Of a DNA stretch of 64,000 nucleotides, positions 52,025-60,911 are shown one piece after another. The number at the start of each line of letters is the position of its first letter. Position 1 is the stretch's first letter. The DNA comes from Halomarinibacterium sp041392125 (GTDB taxonomy: Bacteria; Bacteroidota; Bacteroidia; Flavobacteriales; Flavobacteriaceae). The DNA lies in contig JAWKMR010000005.1 in assembly GCA_041392125.1 (NCBI GenBank), positions 124,001 to 188,000 on the forward strand, read 5' to 3'. Below the pieces are notes generated by a model that did no database searches, was not told the origin of the DNA, and saw nothing but the letters and a program-made list of their open reading frames with translations. A program made the position numbers and the translations under genes.

Positions 52025-53215
52025 TTAAGATATTACACCACTTCCCAATAACTCTTCGTCTTGATACCAAGCAACAAATTGTCCTTCGGTAATGGCAGAT
52101 TGTGGTTTATCAAATATAACATATAAACCTGAAATGGTTTTATACAATGTTGCTTTTTCCAGGGGTTGTCGATACCTAATTCTTGCTTTCACCGCCATAG
52201 AGTCCTCTTCTTTTAAAGTAAGGTCTTTACGTATCCAGTGGATTTCTTCATTTTTAACGAATAAACCGCTACGATACAAGCCCGGATGATCCTTCCCTTG
52301 CCCCGTATAAATAATATTTTCATTTACATCGGTGTCTATCACAAAAAGAGGTTCTTTGGTGCCTCCTACGGCTAGGCCTTTTCTTTGTCCTTTTGTAAAA
52401 AAATGGGCCCCTTGATGCGTTCCAATTACTTTTCCATCTTCCTTTGAATAGGAGTATTTTTCAGATAAATACTGAATTTTATCTTCTTCGGAAGTAAACA
52501 TAGGCGCTATCTTATCGTAGGCTGAAAATTCAGAAGAGACCTCAACAATTAAACCCTCTTTGGGTTTTAACTGTTGCTGAAGAAAATCGGGCAAACGTAC
52601 TTTACCTATAAAACAAAGGCCTTGGGAGTCTTTCTTTTCGGCGGTGACTAAATCTTGTTCGGCGGCTATTTTACGCACCTCTGCTTTTTGTAAATCGCCA
52701 ATAGGAAATAACGTTTTTGCCAATTGTTCTTGCGACAGCTGGCATAAAAAATACGATTGATCTTTATTAGGATCCTTTCCTGAAAGTAATTGGTAGATTT
52801 TTTTTCCGTCTTTTTCAATGGTTCCTTTACGGCAATAATGCCCTGTAGCCACAAAATCAGCCCCAAGATTCAATGCAATTTTCAGAAACACATCAAACTT
52901 AATTTCACGATTACAAAGCACATCGGGATTGGGGGTGCGTCCCATTTCATATTCATGGAACATATAATCTACAATGCGTTCTTTGTATTGCACACTTAAG
53001 TCGATAGTTTGAAAGGGAATCCCCAACTTTTCGGCAACCAACATGGCATCGTTACTGTCTTCTAACCAAGGGCATTCATCAGAAATAGTGACAGAATCGT
53101 CGTGCCAATTCTTCATAAATAGCCCAATCACTTCATAGCCTTGTTCTTTTAAAAGATAGGCCGCAACACTGGAGTCTACGCCTCCACTTAATCCTACAAC
53201 AACTCGTTTTTTCAT
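52025..53215 (-). CDS. mnmA: tRNA-specific 2-thiouridylase MnmA
   Basis: 396 aa. PP-loop SGGVDSS at 10-16. Cys101 in PDVLCNREIKF and Cys201 in GLCFIGKVRL are the two catalytic cysteines. It adds sulfur to U34 of Lys, Glu and Gln tRNAs using ATP and a sulfur relay. Full length, with the C-terminal RNA-contact beta domain. Co-oriented with the S8 protease gene, whose ATG lies 11 bp after the mnmA stop. A 7-bp inverted repeat lies upstream at 53249-53274. Confidence 0.94.
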   Translation of the reverse strand: MKKRVVVGLSGGVDSSVAAYLLKEQGYEVIGLFMKNWHDDSVTISDECPWLEDSNDAMLVAEKLGIPFQTIDLSVQYKERIVDYMFHEYEMGRTPNPDVLCNREIKFDVFLKIALNLGADFVATGHYCRKGTIEKDGKKIYQLLSGKDPNKDQSYFLCQLSQEQLAKTLFPIGDLQKAEVRKIAAEQDLVTAEKKDSQGLCFIGKVRLPDFLQQQLKPKEGLIVEVSSEFSAYDKIAPMFTSEEDKIQYLSEKYSYSKEDGKVIGTHQGAHFFTKGQRKGLAVGGTKEPLFVIDTDVNENIIYTGQGKDHPGLYRSGLFVKNEEIHWIRKDLTLKEEDSMAVKARIRYRQPLEKATLYKTISGLYVIFDKPQSAITEGQFVAWYQDEELLGSGVIS

Positions 53216-53325
53216 TTAATTTTAGTACGGTAAAGGTAAAAAAACTTACTTGTAAAGTGAGTATAAGTTACAAGAAGGTTTTTCTAATAATTAGAGAGCC
53301 GGAAGAGCTTCAAGCTCACTTACCT

Positions 53326-54021
53326 TTAATTACTTTTCTTTAAAGGCTTGGGATAGGTTTCTTCCAGTTCAAGCTTCCCGTTTTTGAAGTATCGCCAAAG
53401 ACCGTGTTTTTTCCCTTCCTTGTAATTACCTTCAATAACGACCACTCCAAAAGCATCATAATAAGTCGCCGGACCTTCCAGAAGATCATTTCGGTATTGC
53501 AGTTTTTTAATAATGACTCCTTCGGGTGAGTAATAGAGGTTTTCACCTTCTTTTATACCTTGTTCATAGGAAATTTCTTCGGTGATTTTTCCATTGGCAT
53601 AATAGGTCGTTTGTTTGCCGTGTAGTTTCCCCTTTCTGAATACCTCACGACTCATTACTTGTTTCGATTTTTCGTGATACGAAACCCATGCTCCCTCACG
53701 TTCTTTATCAATCATCTTTCCTTCACTTACTAACTTTCCTTCAATGGTGAAATACTGAACCCAAACTGAATTATCGGTATCATTAAAAACACTTACCGCT
53801 GTAGGTTGTTTGCCACAAGTTTCGCAATAATATTTAAACGTACCGACTTCTTTTCCGTGGTTGAAAGTACCTTCATAGCGTAATTGATTACTGTCAGGAT
53901 ATTTTTTTTTCCAAACCCCGTGCATTTTTCCGTTGGCATCTAATTGATTAATAGACTCCTGTGAATAGCTAGTCACATTTAAAAATAACAGAAAGAAAAA
54001 GGAACAAAAAATATACTTCAT
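53326..54021 (-). CDS. MORN-repeat (YwqK-like) exported protein
   Basis: 231 aa. Signal peptide to about 19 (VTSYSQ), then repeats of the form GxWxxYxxxGKLxxExxYxxGKxxG, such as GKMHGVWKKKYPDSNQLRYE and GKLHGKQTTYYANGKI. The fold is the antitoxin YwqK/MORN type, common in Bacteroidetes. Those annotated as toxin-antitoxin members rarely have a toxin partner, and none is seen here. Function unknown; the protein probably sits in the periplasm. Confidence 0.75.
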   Translation of the reverse strand: MKYIFCSFFFLLFLNVTSYSQESINQLDANGKMHGVWKKKYPDSNQLRYEGTFNHGKEVGTFKYYCETCGKQPTAVSVFNDTDNSVWVQYFTIEGKLVSEGKMIDKEREGAWVSYHEKSKQVMSREVFRKGKLHGKQTTYYANGKITEEISYEQGIKEGENLYYSPEGVIIKKLQYRNDLLEGPATYYDAFGVVVIEGNYKEGKKHGLWRYFKNGKLELEETYPKPLKKSN

Positions 54022-54090
54022 AACTAACTACTGTTTTTCTTACAACGGATTTCGGTTGTCAAAAATTGTACCGATAAGATCCACTAAAAG

Positions 54091-55983
54091 TTACTTTTTA
54101 TTTTGTTGTTGTGCTTTCTTTTGGGCTTCTGCCTGCTCCATCATTTCAGACATTTTACGCTGAAAACGATTTTGTTTTTTAGGCTTCTTTTTGTTTTCCT
54201 GAATTTGGGCGTGTATTTTATCTTCATCAATAATAAAGTTCTTTATCACCAGCATGATACCAATAGTAATAACGTTGGAAGTTAAGTAATAGACTGAAAG
54301 TCCGCTCGCATAATTATTGAAGAAGAACAACATAAACAATGGTGATAAATACATTAAAAATTTCATATTGGGCATCCCGGGTTGCTGTTGCTGTTGCATA
54401 TTTTGTCCCATGCTCATCATCATATATATAAAAATAGCAATGGAAGCTAAAATGGGGAATAAACTTACGTGATCTCCATAAAAAGGAATATGAAATGGCA
54501 ACTCTGCCACGACATCATAACTGGCCAAGTCGTCTGCCCAAAGGAAGCTTTTTTGACGTAAATCGAAAGCCGTTGGAAAAAAGGTAAACAACGCATAAAA
54601 CACAGGTATTTGAAGCAGGGCCGGTAAACATCCCTTTAAAGGGCTGGCTCCTGCAATGTTCTGAAGTTTCAATGTTTCCTGTTGAATCTTCATATTGTTC
54701 CCTTCGTATTTCTTCTTAATTTCATCCAGTTCAGGCTTTAGAACCTTCAACTTTGCCTGTGAAACATATTGCTTGTACTGCACCGGCGAAAGCAATAATT
54801 TGAATAAAATAGTCAACACAATAATGGCAATTCCGGCAGGGAACCAATCACTTAACAATCCAAAAACAGGTATGATGAGGTATTTATTCAAAAACCCAAA
54901 AAGTCCCCACCCCAAAGGCATTGCTTCATCCAAATTTCGATCGTATGTTTTAAAAATTTGATAATCGGTAGGGCCATAATACATATTCATATCATAGGCC
55001 AGAGCACCCCCTTTGGGTTCCAGCAACATTTTAGCACCATACTTTTTAGTAAAAACAGTATCTATTTCTTCATTTTTCACCAAATCTTCTGAAGTAAACT
55101 TCACCTCTTTAAAAGCAGTATTAGTTAAAAGCATAGAACTAAAAAAGTGCTGACGGAAATTCAACCAAGTTACATCTACTTCGGTCTCATCGTCTTCGCC
55201 TGCTGGAGAAAGTTTACTATGGTCGCCTCCATTTTCAAACTCATAGGTAAGTCGCGTATATCTATTTTCGTAAGAAATACTTTTTGCCTGACGATACCCC
55301 TTGTAATTCCAGTCGAGATACATAGGCTGTGAGGTATTGAGCACCCCTTCCAAGCCTTGGCTTCGGAGCGTAAAATCCAGCATATATTCGCCGGGTTTCA
55401 ATTCGTACCGATATTCTATGTAACTATTTGGAGATGTTTTAAGCTTCATAGAAAGCACATTATTTTCTCCATTTTTGGAAAGTGTAGGTTCAAAGAATAA
55501 ATCGCGTGTATTTAGCGATCTATTTTCTGAAGAAAACTGAAGGTTAAAGTCGTTATTTCCGTCTTTAATGAGATACACATTCTCGCCTTGGTATTGGGTT
55601 TGGTCTTTCAATTTTGCTTCTACAATAGCCCCGCCTTTATTACTTACGGTAAGCTGAAGCACATCATTTTCGACCACGGTTGTTGCCTCTTTTGCGGAAG
55701 GTAGCGTCCCTGAATAAGCAAACGATCCCAGTCTATTCTGTAATTCAGAAACTGCGAGTGAATCTGTACTGCTAACACTATTATTTTCTGTAGAAGTGGC
55801 TTCAAAAACTGGTGTATTTTGTAAATCTGAAGTAGCATTTTCTTCAGTTACTTTTTCTGTTTTAGCTTTTTCGGTTTCAATTTCTTCCGGAGTGGGTTGG
55901 TTTTGATACATCATCCAAAACAGAATACCACTTATTAATAAAATACCAATTAAGGTAGTAAGGTCAAATTTTTTTTCTTCCAT
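54091..55983 (-). CDS. yidC: Membrane protein insertase YidC
   Basis: 630 aa. An N-terminal transmembrane helix (LTTLIGILLISGILFWMMYQ), a Glu/Thr-rich linker and the large periplasmic beta domain (about 90-355) come first. The five-helix insertase core follows, with LLSPVQYKQYVSQAKLKVL and PLKGCLPALLQIPVFYALF. The tail is highly basic (KKKPKKQNRFQRKM) and likely contacts the ribosome. It inserts and folds inner-membrane proteins with or without SecYEG. It follows pyrG on the same strand after a 111-bp gap. Confidence 0.96.
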   Translation of the reverse strand: MEEKKFDLTTLIGILLISGILFWMMYQNQPTPEEIETEKAKTEKVTEENATSDLQNTPVFEATSTENNSVSSTDSLAVSELQNRLGSFAYSGTLPSAKEATTVVENDVLQLTVSNKGGAIVEAKLKDQTQYQGENVYLIKDGNNDFNLQFSSENRSLNTRDLFFEPTLSKNGENNVLSMKLKTSPNSYIEYRYELKPGEYMLDFTLRSQGLEGVLNTSQPMYLDWNYKGYRQAKSISYENRYTRLTYEFENGGDHSKLSPAGEDDETEVDVTWLNFRQHFFSSMLLTNTAFKEVKFTSEDLVKNEEIDTVFTKKYGAKMLLEPKGGALAYDMNMYYGPTDYQIFKTYDRNLDEAMPLGWGLFGFLNKYLIIPVFGLLSDWFPAGIAIIVLTILFKLLLSPVQYKQYVSQAKLKVLKPELDEIKKKYEGNNMKIQQETLKLQNIAGASPLKGCLPALLQIPVFYALFTFFPTAFDLRQKSFLWADDLASYDVVAELPFHIPFYGDHVSLFPILASIAIFIYMMMSMGQNMQQQQQPGMPNMKFLMYLSPLFMLFFFNNYASGLSVYYLTSNVITIGIMLVIKNFIIDEDKIHAQIQENKKKPKKQNRFQRKMSEMMEQAEAQKKAQQQNKK

Positions 55984-56008
55984 AAATTTAAATTTAGAGG
56001 TTGATTTA

Positions 56009-56039
56009 CATCCCCCTCATTCCCCCTTCAAAGGGGGAA
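56009..56039. repeat. Palindromic intergenic repeat between pyrG and yidC
   Basis: ACATCCCCCTCA is followed by a perfect palindrome TTCCCCCTT-CA-AAGGGGGAA (56020-56039). It is related to the facing pair at 39404-39486. In an RNA it would form a strong hairpin, but no T-run follows on the minus strand. Confidence 0.55.
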
Positions 56040-56094
56040 GTTATATTTTGTTTTGCAACAACCTCGCCTAAATAACCATTCAGACAAATTGTCG

Positions 56095-57708
56095 TTACTT
56101 TTTTGAATGTTTAAATGCAGCAGCCACAAAGCCTACAAATAAGGGATGTGGATTAGCTACAGTACTTTTATATTCCGGATGATATTGCACCCCTACAAAC
56201 CAAGGATGTGAAGGTATTTCTACTATTTCTACCAATCCGGTATCGGGGTTTGTACCGGTAGCGATTAAGCCTGCTTGTTCCAATGCATCACGATACTCAT
56301 TATTGTACTCGTACCGATGCCGATGACGTTCCAAGATACTTTGTGTCTTGTATATACCTTCAACAATACTATTGGGCTTCAAATTACATCGCCAAGCTCC
56401 TAAACGCATGGTACCACCCATATCGGTAATATTTTTTTGCTCTTCCATTAACGAAATCACGGGATGGGGTGTGTTTCTATTCATCTCGGTACTATTAGCC
56501 TCCTTAAGTCCTAAAATGTTACGAGCATATTCAATAACAGCCATCTGCATTCCCAAACAAATACCCAAAAAAGGCAAATTATTTTCCCGGGCATAACGAA
56601 CGGCTTCAATCTTTCCCTCAATGCCACGTTCACCAAAACCAGGAGCCACGAGGATGCCGTGTAATCCTTTTAGTTCTTTTCCCATGTTTTTGGCATCGAT
56701 ATGTTCCGAATGAATACTCACTACTTCCACCTTTACCTCATTGGTTGCTCCTGCATGAATAAATGCCTCCAGAATAGATTTATAACTGTCCTGAAGCTCA
56801 ACATACTTTCCTATAAGGCCTACTTTTACGGCACCTTTTGGATTTTTATGGCGTTGTAAAAATTGGTTCCATTGGGTTAAATCCGGAGCTGTTGTGGCAT
56901 CTAAATTTAGTTTCCTAAGTGCGACCCTATCCAATCCTTCTTCTAACATCATATTGGGCACATCGTAAATGGTGGAAGCGTCTATAGACTCGATTACGGC
57001 CTCTTTTTCTACGTTACAGAACAGTGCTAATTTGGTGCGTAGATCATCGCTTAATTCGTGTTCAGTACGACATACTAGGATATCGGCTTGAATTCCACTT
57101 TCCATCAAGGTCTTTACTGAATGCTGGGTGGGTTTGGTTTTTAATTCGCCGGCTGCAGAGAGATATGGAATTAAAGTTAAATGAATAAATAAGGTGTTGG
57201 TTGCCCCTAATTCCCATTTTAATTGACGAACCGATTCTATATAAGGTAATGATTCAATGTCACCAACGGTTCCGCCAATTTCAGTAATAACAATATCGTA
57301 TTCGCCATTTTTTCCAAGGATTTGAATCCGCTCCTTGATTTCATTGGTGATATGTGGGATTACTTGTACTGTTTTTCCTAAAAACTCACCACGACGCTCT
57401 TTTTCAATCACACTTTGGTAAATGCGTCCGGTAGTTACATTATTAGCTTGGGAAGTAGAGACATTTAGAAACCGCTCGTAGTGACCCAAATCAAGGTCGG
57501 TTTCTGCACCATCGTCGGTAACGTAACATTCTCCGTGTTCATAGGGATTAAGAGTTCCGGGGTCTACATTAATATAAGGATCTAATTTTTGAATAGTTAC
57601 CTTATATCCTCGGGCTTGTAATAATTTTGCCAGTGATGCTGCGATAATACCTTTACCTAAAGAAGAGGAAACCCCGCCCGTAACGAAGATGTACTTTGTA
57701 GTGCTCAT
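56095..57708 (-). CDS. pyrG: CTP synthase
   Basis: 537 aa. The N-terminal synthetase domain starts KYIFVTGGVSSSLGKG, with Walker-type P-loop and the TLNPYEHGECYVTDDGAETD active site. The glutaminase domain has the nucleophile cysteine in LPFLGICLGMQ and the His/Glu in GVQYHPEYKS. It makes CTP from UTP, ATP and glutamine. yidC follows on the same strand, a common gene pair in Flavobacteria. Full length. Confidence 0.97.
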   Translation of the reverse strand: MSTTKYIFVTGGVSSSLGKGIIAASLAKLLQARGYKVTIQKLDPYINVDPGTLNPYEHGECYVTDDGAETDLDLGHYERFLNVSTSQANNVTTGRIYQSVIEKERRGEFLGKTVQVIPHITNEIKERIQILGKNGEYDIVITEIGGTVGDIESLPYIESVRQLKWELGATNTLFIHLTLIPYLSAAGELKTKPTQHSVKTLMESGIQADILVCRTEHELSDDLRTKLALFCNVEKEAVIESIDASTIYDVPNMMLEEGLDRVALRKLNLDATTAPDLTQWNQFLQRHKNPKGAVKVGLIGKYVELQDSYKSILEAFIHAGATNEVKVEVVSIHSEHIDAKNMGKELKGLHGILVAPGFGERGIEGKIEAVRYARENNLPFLGICLGMQMAVIEYARNILGLKEANSTEMNRNTPHPVISLMEEQKNITDMGGTMRLGAWRCNLKPNSIVEGIYKTQSILERHRHRYEYNNEYRDALEQAGLIATGTNPDTGLVEIVEIPSHPWFVGVQYHPEYKSTVANPHPLFVGFVAAAFKHSKK

Positions 57709-57741
57709 AAAAGTGTAGCCTGTTGTTACCTATACGGGATG

Positions 57742-57749
57742 CAAAGATA
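57742..57749 (-). promoter_or_regulatory. Putative -7 box (TATCTTTG) for pyrG
   Basis: A minus-strand TAnnTTTG match lies 33 bp before the pyrG ATG. The same octamer precedes ribBA. No clear -33 element. Confidence 0.45.
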
Positions 57750-57789
57750 CAGTTTTATTGTGGAGGGGACTAAAGATTTTTGTAATAGT

Positions 57790-58011
57790 TCAGCTTTTTT
57801 TAATTAAGGTTTTTAACAACCCCTCTAACCCATTTATTTTAATTTCGTGCATTTCTTTCATAAGGGTGCCTAATTTCCCTTCAGGAAATCCTTTTTTTGC
57901 AAACCAAGCAAAATAGTATTCGGGAATATTCACTAGATACTCCCCTTTGTATTTTCCATAGGGCATTTTGTAATTGGCAAGTTCTATTAGATGCGCTTTG
58001 TCTACTTCCAA
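57790..58011 (-). CDS. DUF3820-family small protein
   Basis: 73 aa. The segment MPYGKYKGEYLVNIPEYYFA is the DUF3820 signature, followed by WFAKKGFPEGKLG. Members are small cytoplasmic proteins, sometimes fused to exonucleases; their role is not known. The start overlaps the DUF922 gene by 10 bp, so the two are translationally coupled. Confidence 0.85.
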   Translation of the reverse strand: MEVDKAHLIELANYKMPYGKYKGEYLVNIPEYYFAWFAKKGFPEGKLGTLMKEMHEIKINGLEGLLKTLIKKS

Positions 58012-58535
58012 GTATCTAATGCTTTTAATTCTTCAGCCACTATTTTTCGCCATTGGTATTCGGCTCCTTCTATGTTAGAATGATCACTTTCTTGATCGTA
58101 CTGTGTTTGCATTTCTCGACGCTCGGCTTCTATTCTATTATAAATAGCCTCGGCTTTTTCTTTAAACTCTCTGTCATGAGTTAGTATTGAGAGTGCTTTC
58201 CTAAGCTTTCTTGCGTGAAGTTCACTAATATCAAAATGTGTTTGTTCGTGTTCCAAAATATACATTGTGACACGTTCGGGGCGATACCATGAAAGGTCGG
58301 GATAAAAATTACTTACCACTTCATACGAGATAGTTGCAATACCATTTCGTTCTTTGAAGGAAAAAGAAAAGGACATCCCGGAGTTTGTACTTGCCACAAA
58401 ATCATCAGCACGATTAGGAATTCCTCTAAAATCCTGCCAAGTGAGTGGCCTGTTGGCATCCCAAGCTATTTTTTCTTCTTCAGAAACAGAAAACAATCCT
58501 AAGAATGGTACTAAAAGAAGGAGTAAAACTTTCAT
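58002..58535 (-). CDS. DUF922 putative zinc-dependent protease
   Basis: 177 aa. Signal peptide to about 17. HEQTH at 96-100 is a zinc-protease-like HExxH variant, and WDANRPLTWQDFRG (25-38) is typical of DUF922. The protein is expected in the periplasm and may be membrane anchored. The C-terminal helix is charged. It overlaps the downstream DUF3820 gene and lies 40 bp after the OsmC gene. Confidence 0.8.
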   Translation of the reverse strand: MKVLLLLLVPFLGLFSVSEEEKIAWDANRPLTWQDFRGIPNRADDFVASTNSGMSFSFSFKERNGIATISYEVVSNFYPDLSWYRPERVTMYILEHEQTHFDISELHARKLRKALSILTHDREFKEKAEAIYNRIEAERREMQTQYDQESDHSNIEGAEYQWRKIVAEELKALDTWK

Positions 58536-58575
58536 CTCTAAGAAAACGATACTTTTTGAAAAATATTGAATGGAT

Positions 58576-58980
58576 TTATCCCCAATAAAAAGTAATTACC
58601 CTTTCAATTTCAGGGTGCAAACTATACTCAACGGGGCAAGTTCTTGCCGTATTCTCTAATATCTTTTGATTTTTTTCAGAAATACCGTCGGGCAGGTGCA
58701 TTTCAATTTCAATTTTTGAAATTCTACGAGGGTTCGATGCCATAGTTTTGGTAACGGCAGCTGTAGCCCCAGTTAAATCCACTTCCAATGCTTGCGCCTT
58801 AATACCCATTGTTGTCAACATACAATTAGCCAAGCCTGTGGCCACGGTATCGGTGGGTGAAAAAGCTTCCCCTTTTCCTTGATTGTCTGTGGGGGCATCG
58901 GTAATAAAGGTACTCCCCAATTTTAGATGTTCGTTAGAAGTACGAAGGTTTCCCAAATATGTCACTTTTGAAGTACTCAT
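58576..58980 (-). CDS. OsmC-family peroxiredoxin-like protein
   Basis: 134 aa. The two cysteines of the OsmC/Ohr family are Cys53 (ATGLANCMLTTMG) and Cys115 (TARTCPVEYSL). The protein should reduce organic hydroperoxides in the cytoplasm, though some OsmC members differ. The ATG overlaps the stop of the LysM gene by 4 bp, so it is translated from the same mRNA. No signal peptide. Confidence 0.88.
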   Translation of the reverse strand: MSTSKVTYLGNLRTSNEHLKLGSTFITDAPTDNQGKGEAFSPTDTVATGLANCMLTTMGIKAQALEVDLTGATAAVTKTMASNPRRISKIEIEMHLPDGISEKNQKILENTARTCPVEYSLHPEIERVITFYWG

Positions 58981-60890
58981 TGCTTCACTTCTTCCATTTG
59001 AAGGTTTTCACCATATTTTAGGATATAAAAAGCCTGATTACTATATCCTGAAAAGAGTTTTTTATCGTAGCGGAATTTATTTTCCACGTATTCCGTTTCT
59101 GAATCACTATCTGTGGCATCGTATACATTTTTGGCACTTGCTAAACGCAGTAAAACATCGTATGTTAAATCGAACCCACGTACTGCATATCGATTAGGCA
59201 GCACACCATATTTATTTTTATAACTTACCAAAAAGGGATTTTTTTCATCAAAATCATAACTTTTACTTACCGAAGGAAACGTAAAACTTAAATTGGCAAG
59301 ATGCACATTAGAAATATCGTCATATTCAAAATTATCATTTTTATTGGTGGTAAAAAGACGAATCTTTCTGGTAGAATTTAATCCATTCAGCAACCCAATA
59401 ACATTACTAATTAATACCGGATTGGTAGATTCTAGGATTACCCAATTTTCCAAAGATTTGTCCATTTTACCCTCAATATCCCCAACGTATAAAAATCCTT
59501 TTTCTCGAGGTGAAATAAGAGTTGTTGCAGGAATAGCACTCAGTATTTCTCCTTTTGTTTTACTGTCTTTATCGGCAATAAGAATTAGTTTTTTCCCTAC
59601 GCTATGTTCTTTTAAATATTGAATCATTTGTTTGGTTAGTAATTCTTCATCGGGAAGTGTTTGAAATAAATTGGAGGTAAGTTTAATACTTCTATTACTC
59701 AATGGTGAAAACACTGGAATAGCATCATTTTTAAGCTCCTGAGCTACAAATTCTACATTTTTGCTCAACAAAGGCCCGATAACTGCATCTATATTTGAAA
59801 AATCGTGTTGGGAAAGAATCTTTGAGAGTGCATCGTTACTCCCTTCACTATCATAAACCATTAAATCTACCGAGATGCCTTTGTCTTTAGCAAATTCAGT
59901 AGCCATAAGCACTCCACTATAAAAATCTAATGCAATACGCAGGGTTCTGTTTTTCTTCAAAATATCTTTTTGGGAATCTACAGAATCTCTCTCAACTTCA
60001 CGAAGCTGAAAGGGAAGTAACACCGCCAAACGTTTGGTTTCAACATTCACTATGTTATCCTCGAGATTAACCTTATTGGTTTCGATGGAAATAGTTTCTG
60101 AAATTTCTTTAGGAATTTTTAAAATCATTCCTTCTTTAAGCCCATCTTTTGCATACGGATTTAACGCTACAATTTCCTCTTCGGAAAGACCTAATTTTAC
60201 TTTTAAACGGTAAAACCCTTCTTTGGGTTGTACTTCATAAAAATCGAAACGCTCATCGATGGTAGCCTCTTCTGTTACTGAGGTATTGGGCACATTCAAT
60301 TTTGTACCTACAGGTAGGCCTTCTTTTATTTCGGGATTGAGGGCTTTTAATTCGGCCACCGAGACACCATATTTTCTTGCAATACCATAAAAGGTTTCTT
60401 TGGGTTGCACCTCATGAATTCGAGTGTCTTTGGTAGTAATGGTTGTTTCGTTAGTAGTTTCTGAAGAAGTTTCAGAGATTACCCCTTTTTCAAATTGAGG
60501 AATCATTAAGTCGTCTCCTTTTTTCAGCCCTCTGGAGTATAAAAATTTATTGTATTTTTTAATGTCGTCTACCGTAATACCATATTTTTGAGCAATCCCA
60601 AAAATGGTCTCCTTACGTTTCACTTTGTGTGATTTATACTCTGTAACTATCTGCTCGGGAGCACTTGAGGATGGAATAATGAGTAAACTATTAGTAGATA
60701 AGCTATGCTTGGCATCGGGGTTTAAACGGTAAATAGCTTCTTCTGTTATGTTGTACTTTTTGGCAATACTGTATATTGTTTCACCCTTTTCCACTTTGTG
60801 GGTTTTGTAGGTTTCTTGCGTCGGAATTTCAGCATAACTTATGCAGGAATTCAAAAGAAAAAAAGAAAAAATTACTACTAAATACTTCAC
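58977..60890 (-). CDS. LysM-repeat lipoprotein fused to a periplasmic-binding-protein-like domain
   Basis: 637 aa. Lipobox LLNSC with Cys16. Four LysM domains lie at about 29-73, 86-131, 157-201 and 217-260 (KVEKGETIYSIAKKYNIT and similar). From about 285 to 625 it has an ABC-transporter ligand-binding (type I periplasmic) fold, with LLPFQLREVERD, DAVIGPLLSKNVEFVAQEL and YAVRGFDLTYDVLLRL. It should bind peptidoglycan and hold a sensing or structural domain. Similar fusions occur in many Bacteroidetes. It starts 21 bp after guaA and is likely in the same operon. Confidence 0.85.
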   Translation of the reverse strand: MKYLVVIFSFFLLNSCISYAEIPTQETYKTHKVEKGETIYSIAKKYNITEEAIYRLNPDAKHSLSTNSLLIIPSSSAPEQIVTEYKSHKVKRKETIFGIAQKYGITVDDIKKYNKFLYSRGLKKGDDLMIPQFEKGVISETSSETTNETTITTKDTRIHEVQPKETFYGIARKYGVSVAELKALNPEIKEGLPVGTKLNVPNTSVTEEATIDERFDFYEVQPKEGFYRLKVKLGLSEEEIVALNPYAKDGLKEGMILKIPKEISETISIETNKVNLEDNIVNVETKRLAVLLPFQLREVERDSVDSQKDILKKNRTLRIALDFYSGVLMATEFAKDKGISVDLMVYDSEGSNDALSKILSQHDFSNIDAVIGPLLSKNVEFVAQELKNDAIPVFSPLSNRSIKLTSNLFQTLPDEELLTKQMIQYLKEHSVGKKLILIADKDSKTKGEILSAIPATTLISPREKGFLYVGDIEGKMDKSLENWVILESTNPVLISNVIGLLNGLNSTRKIRLFTTNKNDNFEYDDISNVHLANLSFTFPSVSKSYDFDEKNPFLVSYKNKYGVLPNRYAVRGFDLTYDVLLRLASAKNVYDATDSDSETEYVENKFRYDKKLFSGYSNQAFYILKYGENLQMEEVKQ

Positions 60891-60911
60891 GTAAATGATG
60901 GTTTAAAAAAA

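Noticed and set aside
53326..54021. Toxin-antitoxin pair
   Set aside because: YwqK-type MORN proteins are often labelled antitoxins, but no toxin gene is next to it and it has a signal peptide.
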